This document shows, piece after piece, positions 1-8,794 of a DNA stretch of 64,000 nt (position 1 is the stretch's first letter; each line of letters begins with the position of its first letter). The DNA is from Mesorhizobium qingshengii (GTDB taxonomy: Bacteria; Pseudomonadota; Alphaproteobacteria; Rhizobiales; Rhizobiaceae). The position numbers and the translations under genes are program-made. The stretch spans positions 124,001-188,000 of the forward strand of contig NZ_FMXM01000011.1 in the NCBI RefSeq assembly GCF_900103325.1. Direction: 5' to 3'. The notes under the pieces were generated by a model that was given only the letters and a program-made list of their open reading frames with translations, was not told the DNA's origin and made no database searches.

Positions 1-547
1 GCTGACGGAGCGTTTCACAGCCGCGGGGCTCGGCCTGCGCGGCGACCGCAAGAAGTCGCTGTTCCGGATCAACCGCGACGTGCGCTTCGCCAAGGACAAG
101 CGGCCATACAACAGGCATTTGTCCGCCATTCTGTCGCCCGACGGCACCAAGATGGAGCAGGGCGTGTTCTACGTGCATATCGGGCTTGAAGGTTGCTTTG
201 CCGGCGTCGCCTGGTGGCAGCCGGAGGCCGCATTGCTGTTGGCGATGCGCAGGGCCATCGCGAGGCAACCCGACAAGTTTCGCGCCATGGTGAAGGCGTT
301 GAAGAAAAACGGGCTCAAACTCGACACCGAAGGCTGCATGAAGCGCACGCCGCGCGGCTTCGAGCATGTCACCGATGCGGATCTTGTCGCCGCCATCCGT
401 AATCGGCATTTTGTCGTTCGGCACGCAATCGATCCGGCTGGGATCCATGGTCCGGCACTGGTCGACGAACTCGTCGATTTTGCCGTGCGCGCCGAGCCGC
501 TGCTCGACTGGGGCAGGGCGATCGAGGGCAAAGCCCTTGCGGACTAG
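1..547 (+). CDS. DUF2461 family protein, 5' truncated by window edge
   Basis: The frame is open from the first bases, so this is the C-terminal roughly 180 residues of a larger protein; the first complete codon is at position 2. The pattern of a basic stretch (RFAKDKRPY) followed by a glycine-rich beta segment (VYVHIGLEG-like, then FAGVAWW) and a PEAALLLAMR helix matches the DUF2461 (TIGR02453) family. Family members have no firmly established biochemical role. The gene stands alone here, followed by about 110 bases and then azlC. Family assignment is from memory of conserved blocks; the missing N-terminus prevents a length check. Confidence 0.75.
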   Translation, partial: LTERFTAAGLGLRGDRKKSLFRINRDVRFAKDKRPYNRHLSAILSPDGTKMEQGVFYVHIGLEGCFAGVAWWQPEAALLLAMRRAIARQPDKFRAMVKALKKNGLKLDTEGCMKRTPRGFEHVTDADLVAAIRNRHFVVRHAIDPAGIHGPALVDELVDFAVRAEPLLDWGRAIEGKALAD

Positions 548-659
548 CCTTTCGACAGGGCGCCGCGACGATCATTTCCGCTGATCGTTTGGCTCAAGCG
601 AATTCGTGTGACAAGGCCGGTGGCGGTTCCTACATGAGGCCCTTGCCTAGGGAGTGGTC

Positions 660-1388
660 ATGTCGGCAGAAGTAATTTCCGAAAGCCGCGCGAAGAGCGA
701 TTTCTGGCAGGGCGTGCGGCTCTCGATGCCTGTTGTCGTGGCGTCGGCGCCGTTCGCGGTACTGTTCGGGGCGCTTGCCGTCGACAACGGATTTTCCGTG
801 CTCGAAGCCTTTCTGATGAGCGCGCTGGTCTTTGGCGGCGCCAGCCAGATGGTCGGCATCCAGCTGTTCGGCCAGCATGTCGCGCCGTGGCTGATCGTGC
901 TGTCGATCTTTGCCGTCAACTTCCGCCATGTGCTCTATTCCGCCGGCATCGGCCGGCGCATCGCGCATTGGCCGATCATTCAACAGGCGCTTGGCTATTT
1001 CATCCTCACCGATCCGCAATTCGCGGTGGCCGAGGCGAGGGCGGCGTCCGGCCGGACGGTCGGCTTCGCCTGGTATCTGGGGCTTGGCCTGCCGGTCTAT
1101 GTGTTCTGGGTGATCGAAAGCGCGCTCGGCGCGGTGTTCGGCAAGCTCATCCCCGACACGCATGCGCTGGGTATCGATTTCCTGCTGCCGATCTATTTTC
1201 TTGGCCTCGTCATGGGCTTCCGCAAGCGGCCCTTATGGCTGCCGGTGGTCGTCGCCAGTGCCGCCGCTTCCATCATCGCCTACAAGACGGTGGGCTCGCC
1301 CTGGCACGTCTCGATCGGCGCGATTGCCGGCGTGCTGCTCGCCGTCATCCTGCCGCCGCATCATAGCGGCGTGGGAGAGCGGCCATGA
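660..1388 (+). CDS. azlC: AzlC-family branched-chain amino acid export permease
   Basis: The 242-residue hydrophobic protein has several membrane spans and the AzlC signature region with small residues (FGGASQMVGIQLFG). AzlC is the large subunit of the two-component AzlCD exporter, which exports branched-chain amino acids and gives azaleucine resistance in Bacillus. I chose ATG 660 over GTG 654 because GGGAG at 650-654 sits five bases upstream of 660. The stop overlaps the azlD start as ATGA, so the two are translationally coupled. Substrate in this organism is not shown by sequence. Confidence 0.9.
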   Translation: MSAEVISESRAKSDFWQGVRLSMPVVVASAPFAVLFGALAVDNGFSVLEAFLMSALVFGGASQMVGIQLFGQHVAPWLIVLSIFAVNFRHVLYSAGIGRRIAHWPIIQQALGYFILTDPQFAVAEARAASGRTVGFAWYLGLGLPVYVFWVIESALGAVFGKLIPDTHALGIDFLLPIYFLGLVMGFRKRPLWLPVVVASAAASIIAYKTVGSPWHVSIGAIAGVLLAVILPPHHSGVGERP

Positions 1389-1681
1389 GCACGACATTCT
1401 GGATCATCATCGCCGGCGCGGTCGCCACCTATCTCACGCGCATCGGCGGGCATCTGGTCATCTCGCGCTTCGACAACATCCATCCGCGCGTCGAGGCGGG
1501 CCTCAACGCCGTGCCGGCGGCGGTGTTGACGACGCTGGTGGCGCCGGAGCTTTTGAATGCCGGGCCGGCGGAATGGGCGGCACTGGTCGTCACTGCCGTG
1601 GTTTCGCTGCGCGGCGGGCTGATGTCGATGTTTCTGGCGGGGGCCGCGGTGTTGATCGTCGCGCGGCAATTTGTTGGCTGA
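1385..1681 (+). CDS. azlD: AzlD-family small subunit of amino acid exporter
   Basis: This 98-residue protein has about three hydrophobic segments and a conserved N-terminal block (TYLTRIGGHL) typical of AzlD. It overlaps azlC by four bases (ATGA). AzlD is the small partner required by AzlC in the inner membrane. The gene ends about 90 bases before the convergent pepP stop, with a perfect hairpin between them. Length and position both fit the family. Confidence 0.9.
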   Translation: MSTTFWIIIAGAVATYLTRIGGHLVISRFDNIHPRVEAGLNAVPAAVLTTLVAPELLNAGPAEWAALVVTAVVSLRGGLMSMFLAGAAVLIVARQFVG

Positions 1682-1711
1682 TCTTCCAGGCGCGATCGGT
1701 TTGGACCGTTG

Positions 1712-1770
1712 GCGCTGCCCCTCATCGCCCTGCCAAGTATTTCTCCCCGTAGAACGGGGAGAAAGTGGCT
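1712..1770. repeat. Intergenic palindromic repeat acting as probable bidirectional terminator
   Basis: A perfect inverted repeat with ten-base arms (TTCTCCCCGT at 1741-1750 and its complement at 1754-1763, loop AGA) is preceded by a GCTGCCCCTCATC block. This arrangement is familiar as a recurrent intergenic element in Mesorhizobium and related genomes. It lies between convergent azlD and pepP and could terminate both. Only one copy is present in the window. Confidence 0.7.
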
Positions 1771-1774
1771 CACC

Positions 1775-3619
1775 TCAAATCTTCGCGTCGTGCGGCAGCG
1801 GTGCGGTCGCTTTCTCCAGCCAGGCCAGCGTCTCGCCATCGAGCATCGGCCCGATCTCGGCCAGCACGCGCGCATGGTATGCGTCGAGCCATTGCAGCTC
1901 GTCGCGGGTCAGGAGGTCTGACCGCACCAGGCGGGTGTCGATCGGCGCCAGGGTCAGCGTCTCGAAACCGTGCATGGCGATGTCGCCGCCTTCGACCTGC
2001 GCCGCCGGCGTCACCAGGATCAGGTTCTCGATGCGGATACCGTAGGCGCCTTCCTTGTAATAGCCCGGCTCGTTGGACAGCATCATGCCCTCGAGCAGCT
2101 TTTCGGTGCCGGTGCGGGCAATGCGTTGCGGGCCTTCATGCACGGCGAGATACGAGCCGACGCCGTGGCCGGTGCCGTGGGCGAAGTCGCAGCCATGCTT
2201 CCACAACGCCATGCGGGCGACGGCGTCGATCTCCGAGCCGCGCGTGCCGGTGGGGAAGCGCAGCGTCGAAATGCCGATCATGCCCTTCAGCACCAGTGTG
2301 AAGCGTTCGCGCATCTCCTCGGTCGGCTGGCCGATCGGCACGGTGCGGGTGATGTCAGTGGTCCCGTCCTGGTACTGCGCGCCGGAATCGAGCAGGAACA
2401 ACTCGCCCGCCTGCAGCTTGCGGCTGGTGGCGCGCGACACACGATAATGCATGATGGCGCCGTTCGGGCCGGCGCCGGAAATGGTGTCGAAGGACACGTC
2501 GCGCAGCGGCATTTGCGTTTCCTCGCCGGTCTGCCGGCGGCTCTCTTCCAGCCGGGTGACGACCGCGATCTCGTCGAGCGAGCCCGGTTCTTGGCGCTCC
2601 AGCCAGCACAACAGCTTGGCCACCGCGGCGCCATCGCGGCGATGCGCGGCTCGGGAACCGTTGATCTCGGCCTGGTTCTTCGTTGCGCGCGGGATACGGG
2701 CGGGATCGGGCGCGGCAATCACAGTGCCGCCATTGTCCTCGACCAGCATGCGCAGCCTGTCGGCGGCCAGCACCGGGTCGAGCGCGATCTTGGCGCCGCC
2801 CTTGGCAAGTGCCGCGATCGCCGCCTCGAATTCACCGGGTTCATGCGGATCGGCGAGCTGGGTGAGATAGGCCGCGACCTGGCGCGAGAATTTGCGCTTG
2901 TCCATGAACAGCTGATGCGACCCATCCGCTGTGAGGATGGCGAAGCCGAGCGCCAGCGGCGTATGCGGCACGTCGCCGCCTCGGATGTTGAAGGCCCAGG
3001 CGATGGAGGAGGGGTCGGTCAGCACCGCATGGGTGGCGCCGTCCTTGCCGATCGCCGTTGCCAGCCGCGCCAGCTTGTCCTTGGCGAGCTCGCCGGCAAA
3101 GCCGATCGGGTGAAGCTCGACGAGGGCCACCGGCGCCTCTGGCTGATCCTTCCAGATGATGTCGATCGGGTTCTTGTCGAGCGGCACCAGCGCCGCGCCT
3201 GACTTGTCGGCCGAGGCCTGCAACGCCTTGACCTCACTGACGGTGTGCAGCCATGGATCGAAGCCGAGCCGCGCACCCTTGCCGATGTTATCCCGGAGCC
3301 AGACAGCCGGAGGGTTGTCGACAAGGCTTTCGATCGAAAAGATGTCGAGATCGACCTCGCCCCGCACCTGCAGCGTATAGCGCCCGTCGACAAAGACGAA
3401 GGCGCGGTCGCGCAGAACGATGGCGACGCCGGCCGAGCCGCTGAAGCCGGTCAGCCATTTCAGCCGCGCCGAACGGTCGGCGACGTATTCGCCTTGGTGC
3501 TCGTCGGCGCGCGGCACGATGAAGCCGTCCAGCCCGTTGGCCGCCAGCCATTGGCGCAGCAGCGCCACGCGCGGCTTGCCGACTGCCGGGTCGCCGGCGG
3601 AATCGAAGGTCTGGAACAT
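1775..3619 (-). CDS. pepP: Xaa-Pro aminopeptidase (M24B)
   Basis: The 614-residue protein has the three-part layout of long aminopeptidase P: two creatinase-like N-terminal domains (about 10-150 and 160-310), an M24 pita-bread catalytic domain (about 315-535) and a C-terminal extension. Visible dinuclear metal ligands are two Asp in YQDGTTDITR, the His of FAHGTGHGVGSYLAVHEG, a Glu in NEPGYY and a Glu in GIRIEN. It releases N-terminal residues preceding proline. AAGGAGG lies just upstream of the ATG. The gene follows prmA on the same strand with a hairpin between them. The symbol denotes the enzyme class; the architecture is closer to the eukaryotic-like XPNPEP1 type than to E. coli PepP. Confidence 0.9.
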   Translation of the reverse strand: MFQTFDSAGDPAVGKPRVALLRQWLAANGLDGFIVPRADEHQGEYVADRSARLKWLTGFSGSAGVAIVLRDRAFVFVDGRYTLQVRGEVDLDIFSIESLVDNPPAVWLRDNIGKGARLGFDPWLHTVSEVKALQASADKSGAALVPLDKNPIDIIWKDQPEAPVALVELHPIGFAGELAKDKLARLATAIGKDGATHAVLTDPSSIAWAFNIRGGDVPHTPLALGFAILTADGSHQLFMDKRKFSRQVAAYLTQLADPHEPGEFEAAIAALAKGGAKIALDPVLAADRLRMLVEDNGGTVIAAPDPARIPRATKNQAEINGSRAAHRRDGAAVAKLLCWLERQEPGSLDEIAVVTRLEESRRQTGEETQMPLRDVSFDTISGAGPNGAIMHYRVSRATSRKLQAGELFLLDSGAQYQDGTTDITRTVPIGQPTEEMRERFTLVLKGMIGISTLRFPTGTRGSEIDAVARMALWKHGCDFAHGTGHGVGSYLAVHEGPQRIARTGTEKLLEGMMLSNEPGYYKEGAYGIRIENLILVTPAAQVEGGDIAMHGFETLTLAPIDTRLVRSDLLTRDELQWLDAYHARVLAEIGPMLDGETLAWLEKATAPLPHDAKI

Positions 3620-3657
3620 GGTGGGCCTCCTTGTATTCGCGCGACCGTAGCGTATGG

Positions 3658-3685
3658 CCCTGGAAATCGGAATCGATTTCCAGGG
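3658..3685. terminator. Perfect hairpin between prmA and pepP
   Basis: Twelve-base arms (CCCTGGAAATCG and its exact complement) enclose a GAAT loop. It lies downstream of prmA and upstream of the pepP start, both minus strand, so it may end prmA transcription. There is no obvious T-run. It also contains the symmetrical GAAATCG/CGATTTC core seen in rhizobial dispersed repeats. Confidence 0.5.
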
Positions 3686-3749
3686 GGCGCAAACTGCTAC
3701 AGCGTCGCTTGGCTGACAACCGGCTGGGCTTGGTCCAGGCCGGCCGGTC

Positions 3750-4622
3750 TCAATGCTTGAGGTGGATCGTCACCCAGCCTTCGCGGTGCAAGGTGCGCAC
3801 ATGGCGGAAGTTCTGGCCGACATAGGCCGAGACGACGGCGTCGCGCTGGCGGTCGAGGATGCCTGACAGCACGATCGAGCCGCCGAGCGCGATGTGCTCG
3901 GCCATTTGCGGCGCAAGCCGCATCAGCGGCCGCGCCAATATGTTGGCGACAATGAGATCGAAAGGCGCGCGCTTGCCAAAGATCGGGTGGTGAAAGCCCG
4001 GCGCGGTCACCGTTTCAATCAGCGCCTTGACGCGGTTGAGCCGCGCATTGGCGGCAGCGACCCTCACAGCCACAGGATCGATGTCGGTGGCCAGCACCGG
4101 AATATGCGCAAGCTTGGCGACGGCAATGGCCAGCACCGCGCTGCCGGTGCCGAGATCGAGCGCATTGCGCGGATGTTCGCGCCGCACCACCCTTTCCAGC
4201 ATTTCCAGGCAGCCGGCGGTGGTGCCGTGGTGGCCGGTGCCGAAGGCAAGGCCGGCCTCGATCTCGATGGCGAGTTCGCCGCTGTGGCGCTTTCTGCGGT
4301 CATGCGCGCCGTGGACGAAGAAACGCCCGGCACGCACCGGCTTCAACCCTTCCAGCGAGCGCGCCACCCAGTCGATGTCGGGCAGGGCCTCACGTTCGAC
4401 CGGCCTGGACAGCGCGAGGCCGGCAAGAACGTCCTTCACCCGCGCCTCGACCGCGTCGACATCGCCATCGGCATAGAGCGACACTTCGTGGATGTCCTGG
4501 TCCTCATCGACCTCGAGCACGGCGATCGGCAGGCCTTCATCCTCGAAGGCCGCCTCGAACGCCGCGAAAATGAGGTCAGCCTCGATCTTTCGGGTGATGA
4601 AATGAAGCCGCGTCTGGGTCAT
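3750..4622 (-). CDS. prmA: Ribosomal protein L11 methyltransferase
   Basis: The 290-residue protein contains the SAM-binding motif I (DLGTGSAVLAIA), the acidic end of strand two (ATDIDPVAV) and the motif IV region (IVANILARPL) of PrmA, which trimethylates L11. The upstream region EIEAGLAFGTGHHGTT is also PrmA-typical. The frame stays open far upstream into the sco1 gene, but the conserved protein begins at MTQTRLHF, ATG at 4622; the extension is antisense-like and rejected. The neighbour upstream is sco1 on the same strand, separated by a repeat element. Confidence 0.93.
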   Translation of the reverse strand: MTQTRLHFITRKIEADLIFAAFEAAFEDEGLPIAVLEVDEDQDIHEVSLYADGDVDAVEARVKDVLAGLALSRPVEREALPDIDWVARSLEGLKPVRAGRFFVHGAHDRRKRHSGELAIEIEAGLAFGTGHHGTTAGCLEMLERVVRREHPRNALDLGTGSAVLAIAVAKLAHIPVLATDIDPVAVRVAAANARLNRVKALIETVTAPGFHHPIFGKRAPFDLIVANILARPLMRLAPQMAEHIALGGSIVLSGILDRQRDAVVSAYVGQNFRHVRTLHREGWVTIHLKH

Positions 4623-4639
4623 GAATGCGTTTCTTGTTT

Positions 4640-4709
4640 GAGCATGATCTCTGGACAAACGGAACCGTTTGTCTGAGAAAACCGGTTCCCGCTTTTGGGG
4701 ATCATGCTC
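4640..4709. repeat. Family A palindromic intergenic repeat, long copy
   Basis: The element is bounded by inverted ends GAGCATGATC (4640-4649) and GATCATGCTC (4700-4709). It contains an inner palindrome (ACAAACGGAACCGTTTGT, about 4655-4672) and the block GAAAACCGGTT. A shorter copy with the same ends and the same GAAAACCGGTTTCC core is at 11264-11313, and a degenerate end is at 7465. The last base abuts the sco1 stop codon. Confidence 0.8.
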
Positions 4710-5287
4710 TAGCCCTTCGCCGCCAGCCGCTTCAATTTGGCGATTGCCGTATCCGCGCTTTCGCCATAGGCGATCGTGCCGGCAAATTCGCCCTCGGCGT
4801 TGAGCAGCAGCACCGAGGCGGTGTGGTCCATCGTGTAGTCGCCGTCGCCGGTGTCGACCTTCTTCCAGTAGATGCCGAACGACTTGGCCATGGCATGGAC
4901 CTTGTCCGGGTCGCCGGTGATGCCGGTGATGCGGTCGGAAAAATTGCTGACATAGGCGTTCATCACTTCCGGCGTGTCGCGCTCCGGATCGACAGAGACG
5001 AAATAGGCATGCAGGTTCTTGCCGTCGTCGCCGAGCGTCTTCAGCCAGCCGGCCAGTTCGAACAGCGTCGTCGGGCAGACCTCGGGGCAATGGGTGAAGC
5101 CGAAGAAGACGACGCTGGGCTGGCCCCTGAACGCGCCTTCAGTGATCGGCGCTCCCTTCTGGTCGACCAGGGTAAAGGCAGTACCGAAAGGCTCGCCGCC
5201 ATAATGGCCACGGTACCAGTCGAAGGTCAGCCAGCCGATGCCGGCCGCCATCAGGACGAGAATGCCGACCAGAATAGAACGCATCAT
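4709..5287 (-). CDS. SCO1/SenC family copper chaperone
   Basis: The 192-residue protein has an N-terminal membrane anchor (about 5-25, ILVGILVLMAAGIGWL) followed by a thioredoxin-like fold. The copper-binding CxxxC motif is present (HCPEVCPT) and the distal histidine is in MDHTASVLL. SCO proteins deliver copper to the CuA site of cytochrome c oxidase subunit II in the periplasm and can act as redox factors. No oxidase gene is in the window. It is transcribed toward prmA and is divergent from creA. Confidence 0.92.
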   Translation of the reverse strand: MMRSILVGILVLMAAGIGWLTFDWYRGHYGGEPFGTAFTLVDQKGAPITEGAFRGQPSVVFFGFTHCPEVCPTTLFELAGWLKTLGDDGKNLHAYFVSVDPERDTPEVMNAYVSNFSDRITGITGDPDKVHAMAKSFGIYWKKVDTGDGDYTMDHTASVLLLNAEGEFAGTIAYGESADTAIAKLKRLAAKG

Positions 5288-5481
5288 CAGTAAGGTCCGT
5301 CTGCAGAAATCATCGATGGCGCCGGCTCAGTGCCGCGCCAGCGCGACAGTCTTAGCGGTTCGACCCCGTCCAGGCAAAGTGCCGCGTTGCCGCAACAGCA
5401 TATGGTGTTTGCGTATCTGCTTGCAAAGCCAAGCTGTTCGCCCCACCTGAGACCGGCAAACTCGAACCGCGGGAGACTCCC

Positions 5482-5970
5482 TTGCGAAAACTGATCGGCG
5501 GCGCGCTGGCCGCATGTGTTGTCCTTGGCGCCGGTGCGGCCGTCGCCGAGGAAGTCGGCAAGGTCGGTGTCGACTGGCTCGGCAACGACATCATCGTTGA
5601 GGCGATCAAGGATCCGAAGGTGGAGGGCGTGACCTGCCACGTCTCCTATTTCGATCGCGGCATCATCGACCGCCTGCATAAGGGCAACTGGTTCGAGGAT
5701 CCTTCCGATTCCTCGATTTCCTGCCGCCAGACCGGACCGATCACCATCGGCGACATCGACATGAGCGAGGCCGGCGAGGAAGTGTTCAAGCAAGGCATCA
5801 GCCTGATCTGGAAGAAGCAGGTGGTGAACCGCATCTACGACAAGGCCAACGAGACGCTGATCTATCTGTCGCATTCGCGCCAGGTACAGAACGGCTCGGC
5901 GAAAATGTCGGTCACAACCGTGCCGCTCTACGGCCAGAACGTCGTGTGGACCAACGGCAAGCCGAAGTAG
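5482..5970 (+). CDS. creA: CreA family periplasmic protein
   Basis: The 162-residue protein starts with a Sec signal peptide (about 1-22, ALAACVVLGAGAAVA) and continues with the CreA core (EEVGKVGVDWLGNDI, then a conserved Cys pair in VTCHVSYFDRG and SISCRQTGP). CreA homologues are widespread with no settled function. The start is a TTG at 5482, supported by GGGAGA at 5471-5476 five bases upstream. A hairpin follows the stop. Confidence 0.88.
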   Translation: MRKLIGGALAACVVLGAGAAVAEEVGKVGVDWLGNDIIVEAIKDPKVEGVTCHVSYFDRGIIDRLHKGNWFEDPSDSSISCRQTGPITIGDIDMSEAGEEVFKQGISLIWKKQVVNRIYDKANETLIYLSHSRQVQNGSAKMSVTTVPLYGQNVVWTNGKPK

Positions 5971-5999
5971 GTGGATCTAACTCTTTCCCGTCTGACGGA

Positions 6000-6027
6000 C
6001 GATTGGCCCCGCTTGCGGGGCCAATCG
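6000..6027 (+). terminator. Hairpin downstream of creA
   Basis: Arms CGATTGGCCCCG and its complement (12 bp including the inner G-C) close a CTTG loop. There is no T-run, so this is a terminator-like stem rather than a classic Rho-independent site. It helps to place the next gene's start at 6049, because a longer reading from 5971 would have to translate through it. Confidence 0.55.
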
Positions 6028-6048
6028 CTCGGGGGTAAAGCCGCCGGC

Positions 6049-6690
6049 ATGGATCGTTCAGAACATCTCGTCCCGAAGGACCCCGAGCCGCGCGTCCATC
6101 CGACCGCGGAATTGAAAGGGTGCAAGCTCGGCCGCTATGTCTCGATCGGCGAGCGGGTGGTGCTGCGCGAAGTGACGGTCGGCGATTTCTCCTATTTCGA
6201 GCGCCATTCGGAAGCGATCTACGCGACGATCGGCAAATTCTGCTCGATCGCCGCCAACAGCCGCGTCAACGCGCTGGACCATCCCATCGAGCGACTGACC
6301 CAGCACAAGGTCAGCTACCGGCCGAACGAGTATTTTCGCTGGCTGGGCGTCGATGCCTCGTTCCGCGAGCGACGGCAAGCGCAAGCCGTAGCCATCGGTC
6401 ATGACGTCTGGATCGGTCACGGCGCGGTGATCATGCCGGGCCTGCACATCGGCAATGGCGCCGTCATCGGTGCCAATGCGGTGGTGACGCATGACGTACC
6501 GCCCTACACGATCGTCACCGGTGTGCCTGCCAGACCGCTCAGGCCACGTTTCGCCGCCGACATCGCGGCGCGGATCGAGCGCCTCGCCTGGTGGGACTGG
6601 CCGGTCGAAAAGCTCGCGAGGGCGGTTCCTGACATACAGGCCATGCCGATCGAGGCCTTCCTCGATCGCTGGGAAGACAGCGCGGTCTAA
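6049..6690 (+). CDS. Left-handed beta-helix (hexapeptide) acyltransferase of the phosphonate-associated type
   Basis: The 213-residue protein contains hexapeptide-repeat coils from about 15 to 165 (IGERVVLREVTVG, IGKFCSIAA, IGHDVWIGHGAVI, IGNGAVIGANAVV, then TIVTGVPARPL). The NALDHPIERLTQH and WWDWP blocks closely resemble the transferase often found next to phn genes (TIGR03308). No phn genes occur in this window, so a link to phosphonates is not supported by context. ATG 6049 was preferred to the upstream GTG 5971 because of the hairpin at 6000-6027. Confidence 0.8.
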   Translation: MDRSEHLVPKDPEPRVHPTAELKGCKLGRYVSIGERVVLREVTVGDFSYFERHSEAIYATIGKFCSIAANSRVNALDHPIERLTQHKVSYRPNEYFRWLGVDASFRERRQAQAVAIGHDVWIGHGAVIMPGLHIGNGAVIGANAVVTHDVPPYTIVTGVPARPLRPRFAADIAARIERLAWWDWPVEKLARAVPDIQAMPIEAFLDRWEDSAV

Positions 6691-6757
6691 GCCGCACGCG
6701 AGCGCCTGGGCGTCCCGGGCATCAACGGGCTCATGCGCCGCGCTCTCCGGACTGAAA

Positions 6758-6794
6758 CCCCTTCCGCCATGCTGGGGTGGCGCGGCGGAAGGGG
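6758..6794. terminator. Hairpin in the 305-base gap before the iron permease gene
   Basis: Eleven-base arms (CCCCTTCCGCC at 6758-6768, complement at 6784-6794) enclose a 15-base loop. It may terminate the acyltransferase transcript. The remainder of 6691-6995 shows no open frame or recognisable riboswitch. Confidence 0.5.
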
Positions 6795-6995
6795 CTGGAG
6801 GCAAACCGCTGTAAAGCGGGAAGGAACAGGCTCTCTGCCTGCGCGGCTACAGTGGCACTGAACCCATAAGGTGTGTTTTCCGCCCTGTGCGCGCAACGCG
6901 TGTATTCAATTGTGCCGGTTGTAGTGTTGCCGGTGGGAACCTGAACGGTCGCCGGTTGTTTCTCATCGCGCGACAGCCATTGAGGGATCTCGATA

Positions 6996-7421
6996 ATGGA
7001 AAAGCTCTTCACCAGGATAGCCAACATCGTCGCCCGTGTTGCCGGCCTGCCGCCGACATTTGCCGTCTGCTGCCTGATTGTCATCGTCTGGGCGCTGAGT
7101 GGGCCGCTGTTCGGCTTTTCGGACACCTGGCAGCTGGTCATCAACACGGGCACGACCATCATCACCTTCCTGATGGTGTTTCTCATCCAGAACACCCAGA
7201 ACCGCGATGGCGCGGCGATCCAGGCCAAGCTGGATGAACTGATCCGGGTCGGCGAGGGTCGCAATCATTTCATCGGCATCGAGCACCTGACCGAATCGGA
7301 GGTCGAGGAAATCCGGGATAAATGCGAGCGGGCGGCGAAGCGGCATGACGAGAAGATCGCAACGATGGCGGCAAAAAAGGCCGTGGCGCGGAAACGCGGG
7401 CCAAAAAAGCAGGCGGCCTGA
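6996..7421 (+). CDS. Low-affinity iron permease family protein (PF04120)
   Basis: This 141-residue protein has two membrane spans (about 22-42 and 48-68) followed by the family-typical block NTQNRDGAAIQAKLDELI and a basic C-terminal tail rich in Lys/Ala. The family is named after fungal Fet4-type low-affinity iron transporters, but the bacterial members are much shorter and their transport role is not well established. GAGGGA lies upstream of ATG 6996. It appears to be a single-gene unit. Confidence 0.85.
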   Translation: MEKLFTRIANIVARVAGLPPTFAVCCLIVIVWALSGPLFGFSDTWQLVINTGTTIITFLMVFLIQNTQNRDGAAIQAKLDELIRVGEGRNHFIGIEHLTESEVEEIRDKCERAAKRHDEKIATMAAKKAVARKRGPKKQAA

Positions 7422-7508
7422 AGCGTCAGGGACTTAATTCGAAATGAGCATCGGCTTCCTGTTTGAGCATGACCTCTCCACTCCGAAGGTCGGTGCATGC
7501 GGTCATGT

Positions 7509-8375
7509 TCATTGTTTCATGAAGGCAGCGAAAGGCTCCTTGTAGTCCGGATGCCAGCGCGACAGGGCGGGCCTGTTCTCGATGATGTCGCCGATCGCCC
7601 ATGCCATGCGCTTTTCATCCAGCGGCCGTGCCGCCTCATTGTCCGGGCACAGGATGTAGAAGTCGCCCCGGGTCAGGGATTCCAGCATGAAATCAATAAC
7701 CTGTTCGCCGGTCCAGGCGCCGGCCGGCTTTTCCGTCGCGCCTTCGGTCAGGCCGGTATAGGTGAAGCCGGGGATGAGCAGATGAGCGGCGACATGGGCG
7801 CCGGGTTCGTTGCGCAAGGCATGCGCCAGGCCTTCGGTGAAGGTCTTCACCCCGGCCTTGGAAACATTGTAGGCAAGGTTGCCGGGCGGCGTGGTGATGC
7901 CTTGCTTGGAGCCGGTGTTGATGATCAGGCCGGGCTTGGCCGTTGCCAGCATGCGCGGCGCGAAGGCCTCGACGCCATGCACGACGCCCCAGAAGTTGAT
8001 GTCCAGCAGCCGCTTCCAGGCGTCTCGGTTTTCCCAGGGCTTTCCCGGGTTGTTGCCGACGCCGGCATTGTTCATCAGCAGCGACACGTCGCCGAAGCTG
8101 CCGAACGCCCTGTCGGCGAGACGGTCCACTTCTTCCGCCTTCGAGACGTCGGCGGCGACAGCGAGCACCGCATCATCGCCGGCAATGGCCGCCACCGCGC
8201 GCGCGGCATCGTCAAGGCGCGCGCCGCCAACGTCGGCGAGGACGATCTTCATGCCCATCAATGCAAGCCGTTTGGCGGCAGCAAGTCCAATACCGCTGGC
8301 CGCGCCGGTGATGACGGCGGTGTTGCCCGGGCCAAGCGCGGGCAGGGCGGTCTGGATCTCGGCATCGGTGATCAT
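7509..8375 (-). CDS. Short-chain dehydrogenase/reductase
   Basis: The 288-residue SDR has a classical cofactor motif (TGAASGIG, about 21-28), the NNAG motif (about 105) and the catalytic YxxxK (YNVSK) preceded by a Ser in the NTGSKQ region. Asp after the second strand (LADVGG) suggests NAD(H) preference. Substrate cannot be read from sequence. AAGGAA precedes ATG 8375. It is convergent with the iron permease gene and divergent from a small coiled-coil protein gene. Confidence 0.88.
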   Translation of the reverse strand: MITDAEIQTALPALGPGNTAVITGAASGIGLAAAKRLALMGMKIVLADVGGARLDDAARAVAAIAGDDAVLAVAADVSKAEEVDRLADRAFGSFGDVSLLMNNAGVGNNPGKPWENRDAWKRLLDINFWGVVHGVEAFAPRMLATAKPGLIINTGSKQGITTPPGNLAYNVSKAGVKTFTEGLAHALRNEPGAHVAAHLLIPGFTYTGLTEGATEKPAGAWTGEQVIDFMLESLTRGDFYILCPDNEAARPLDEKRMAWAIGDIIENRPALSRWHPDYKEPFAAFMKQ

Positions 8376-8512
8376 GGGCTATCGGTTCCTTCTTTCAGCA
8401 AGGCCGAACTTAGCGCTGGAACGAGCTTGCGCAAGCCCGTCTCCATCCTTGTCCGGGTTGACCAGTCCGGCCGAGGCTGCGCATGCTGCCTTGGCAAACG
8501 GAGATTTCCTGA

Positions 8513-8794
8513 TTGACGGACTGGGTCGAAATTCTGAAGCAACAGACCGCCACCGGCGACCAGATGGGCCGCGAGGTGCCACAGATGCTGGCCAACCCCG
8601 ATATCAGCGAGGCACAGGTGAAGACGCTGTTTTCCGCCCTGGAGAAACAGGCCGAATTCGTCGAGAAGCTGCGCATGGCGCTGGAAAAGTTCGGCCATGA
8701 TTTCTCGATCATCAAGGCGGCGGAACGGCTGGAGGAGCGCTATGCCGATCTTGCCGCTTCGGTGGCGGAAAAGCTGAAAGCGATGCGCACGTAG
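8513..8794 (+). CDS. Small conserved-looking helical protein, unknown function
   Basis: The 93-residue protein is almost entirely helical and charged, with heptad-like patterns (VKTLFSALEKQAEFVEKL, then AERLEERYADLAASVAEKL), no signal peptide and no Cys. I do not recognise a family. The start is TTG 8513 with GGAGA at 8500-8504. Codon usage matches its neighbours, supporting a real gene. The family B repeat begins directly at its stop codon. Confidence 0.6.
   Translation: MTDWVEILKQQTATGDQMGREVPQMLANPDISEAQVKTLFSALEKQAEFVEKLRMALEKFGHDFSIIKAAERLEERYADLAASVAEKLKAMRT

Noticed and set aside
1970..3202. Long open frame on the plus strand antisense to pepP
   Set aside because: It is the GC-rich shadow of the pepP gene, has no ribosome site or known motifs, and the minus-strand protein matches aminopeptidase P throughout.
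4623..5090. N-terminal extension of prmA
   Set aside because: It overlaps the sco1 gene in another frame and the family-typical PrmA start is ATG 4622.
7465..7500. Third family A repeat copy
   Set aside because: Only a degenerate end (GAGCATGACC) is present without the core or second end, so it is at most a remnant.
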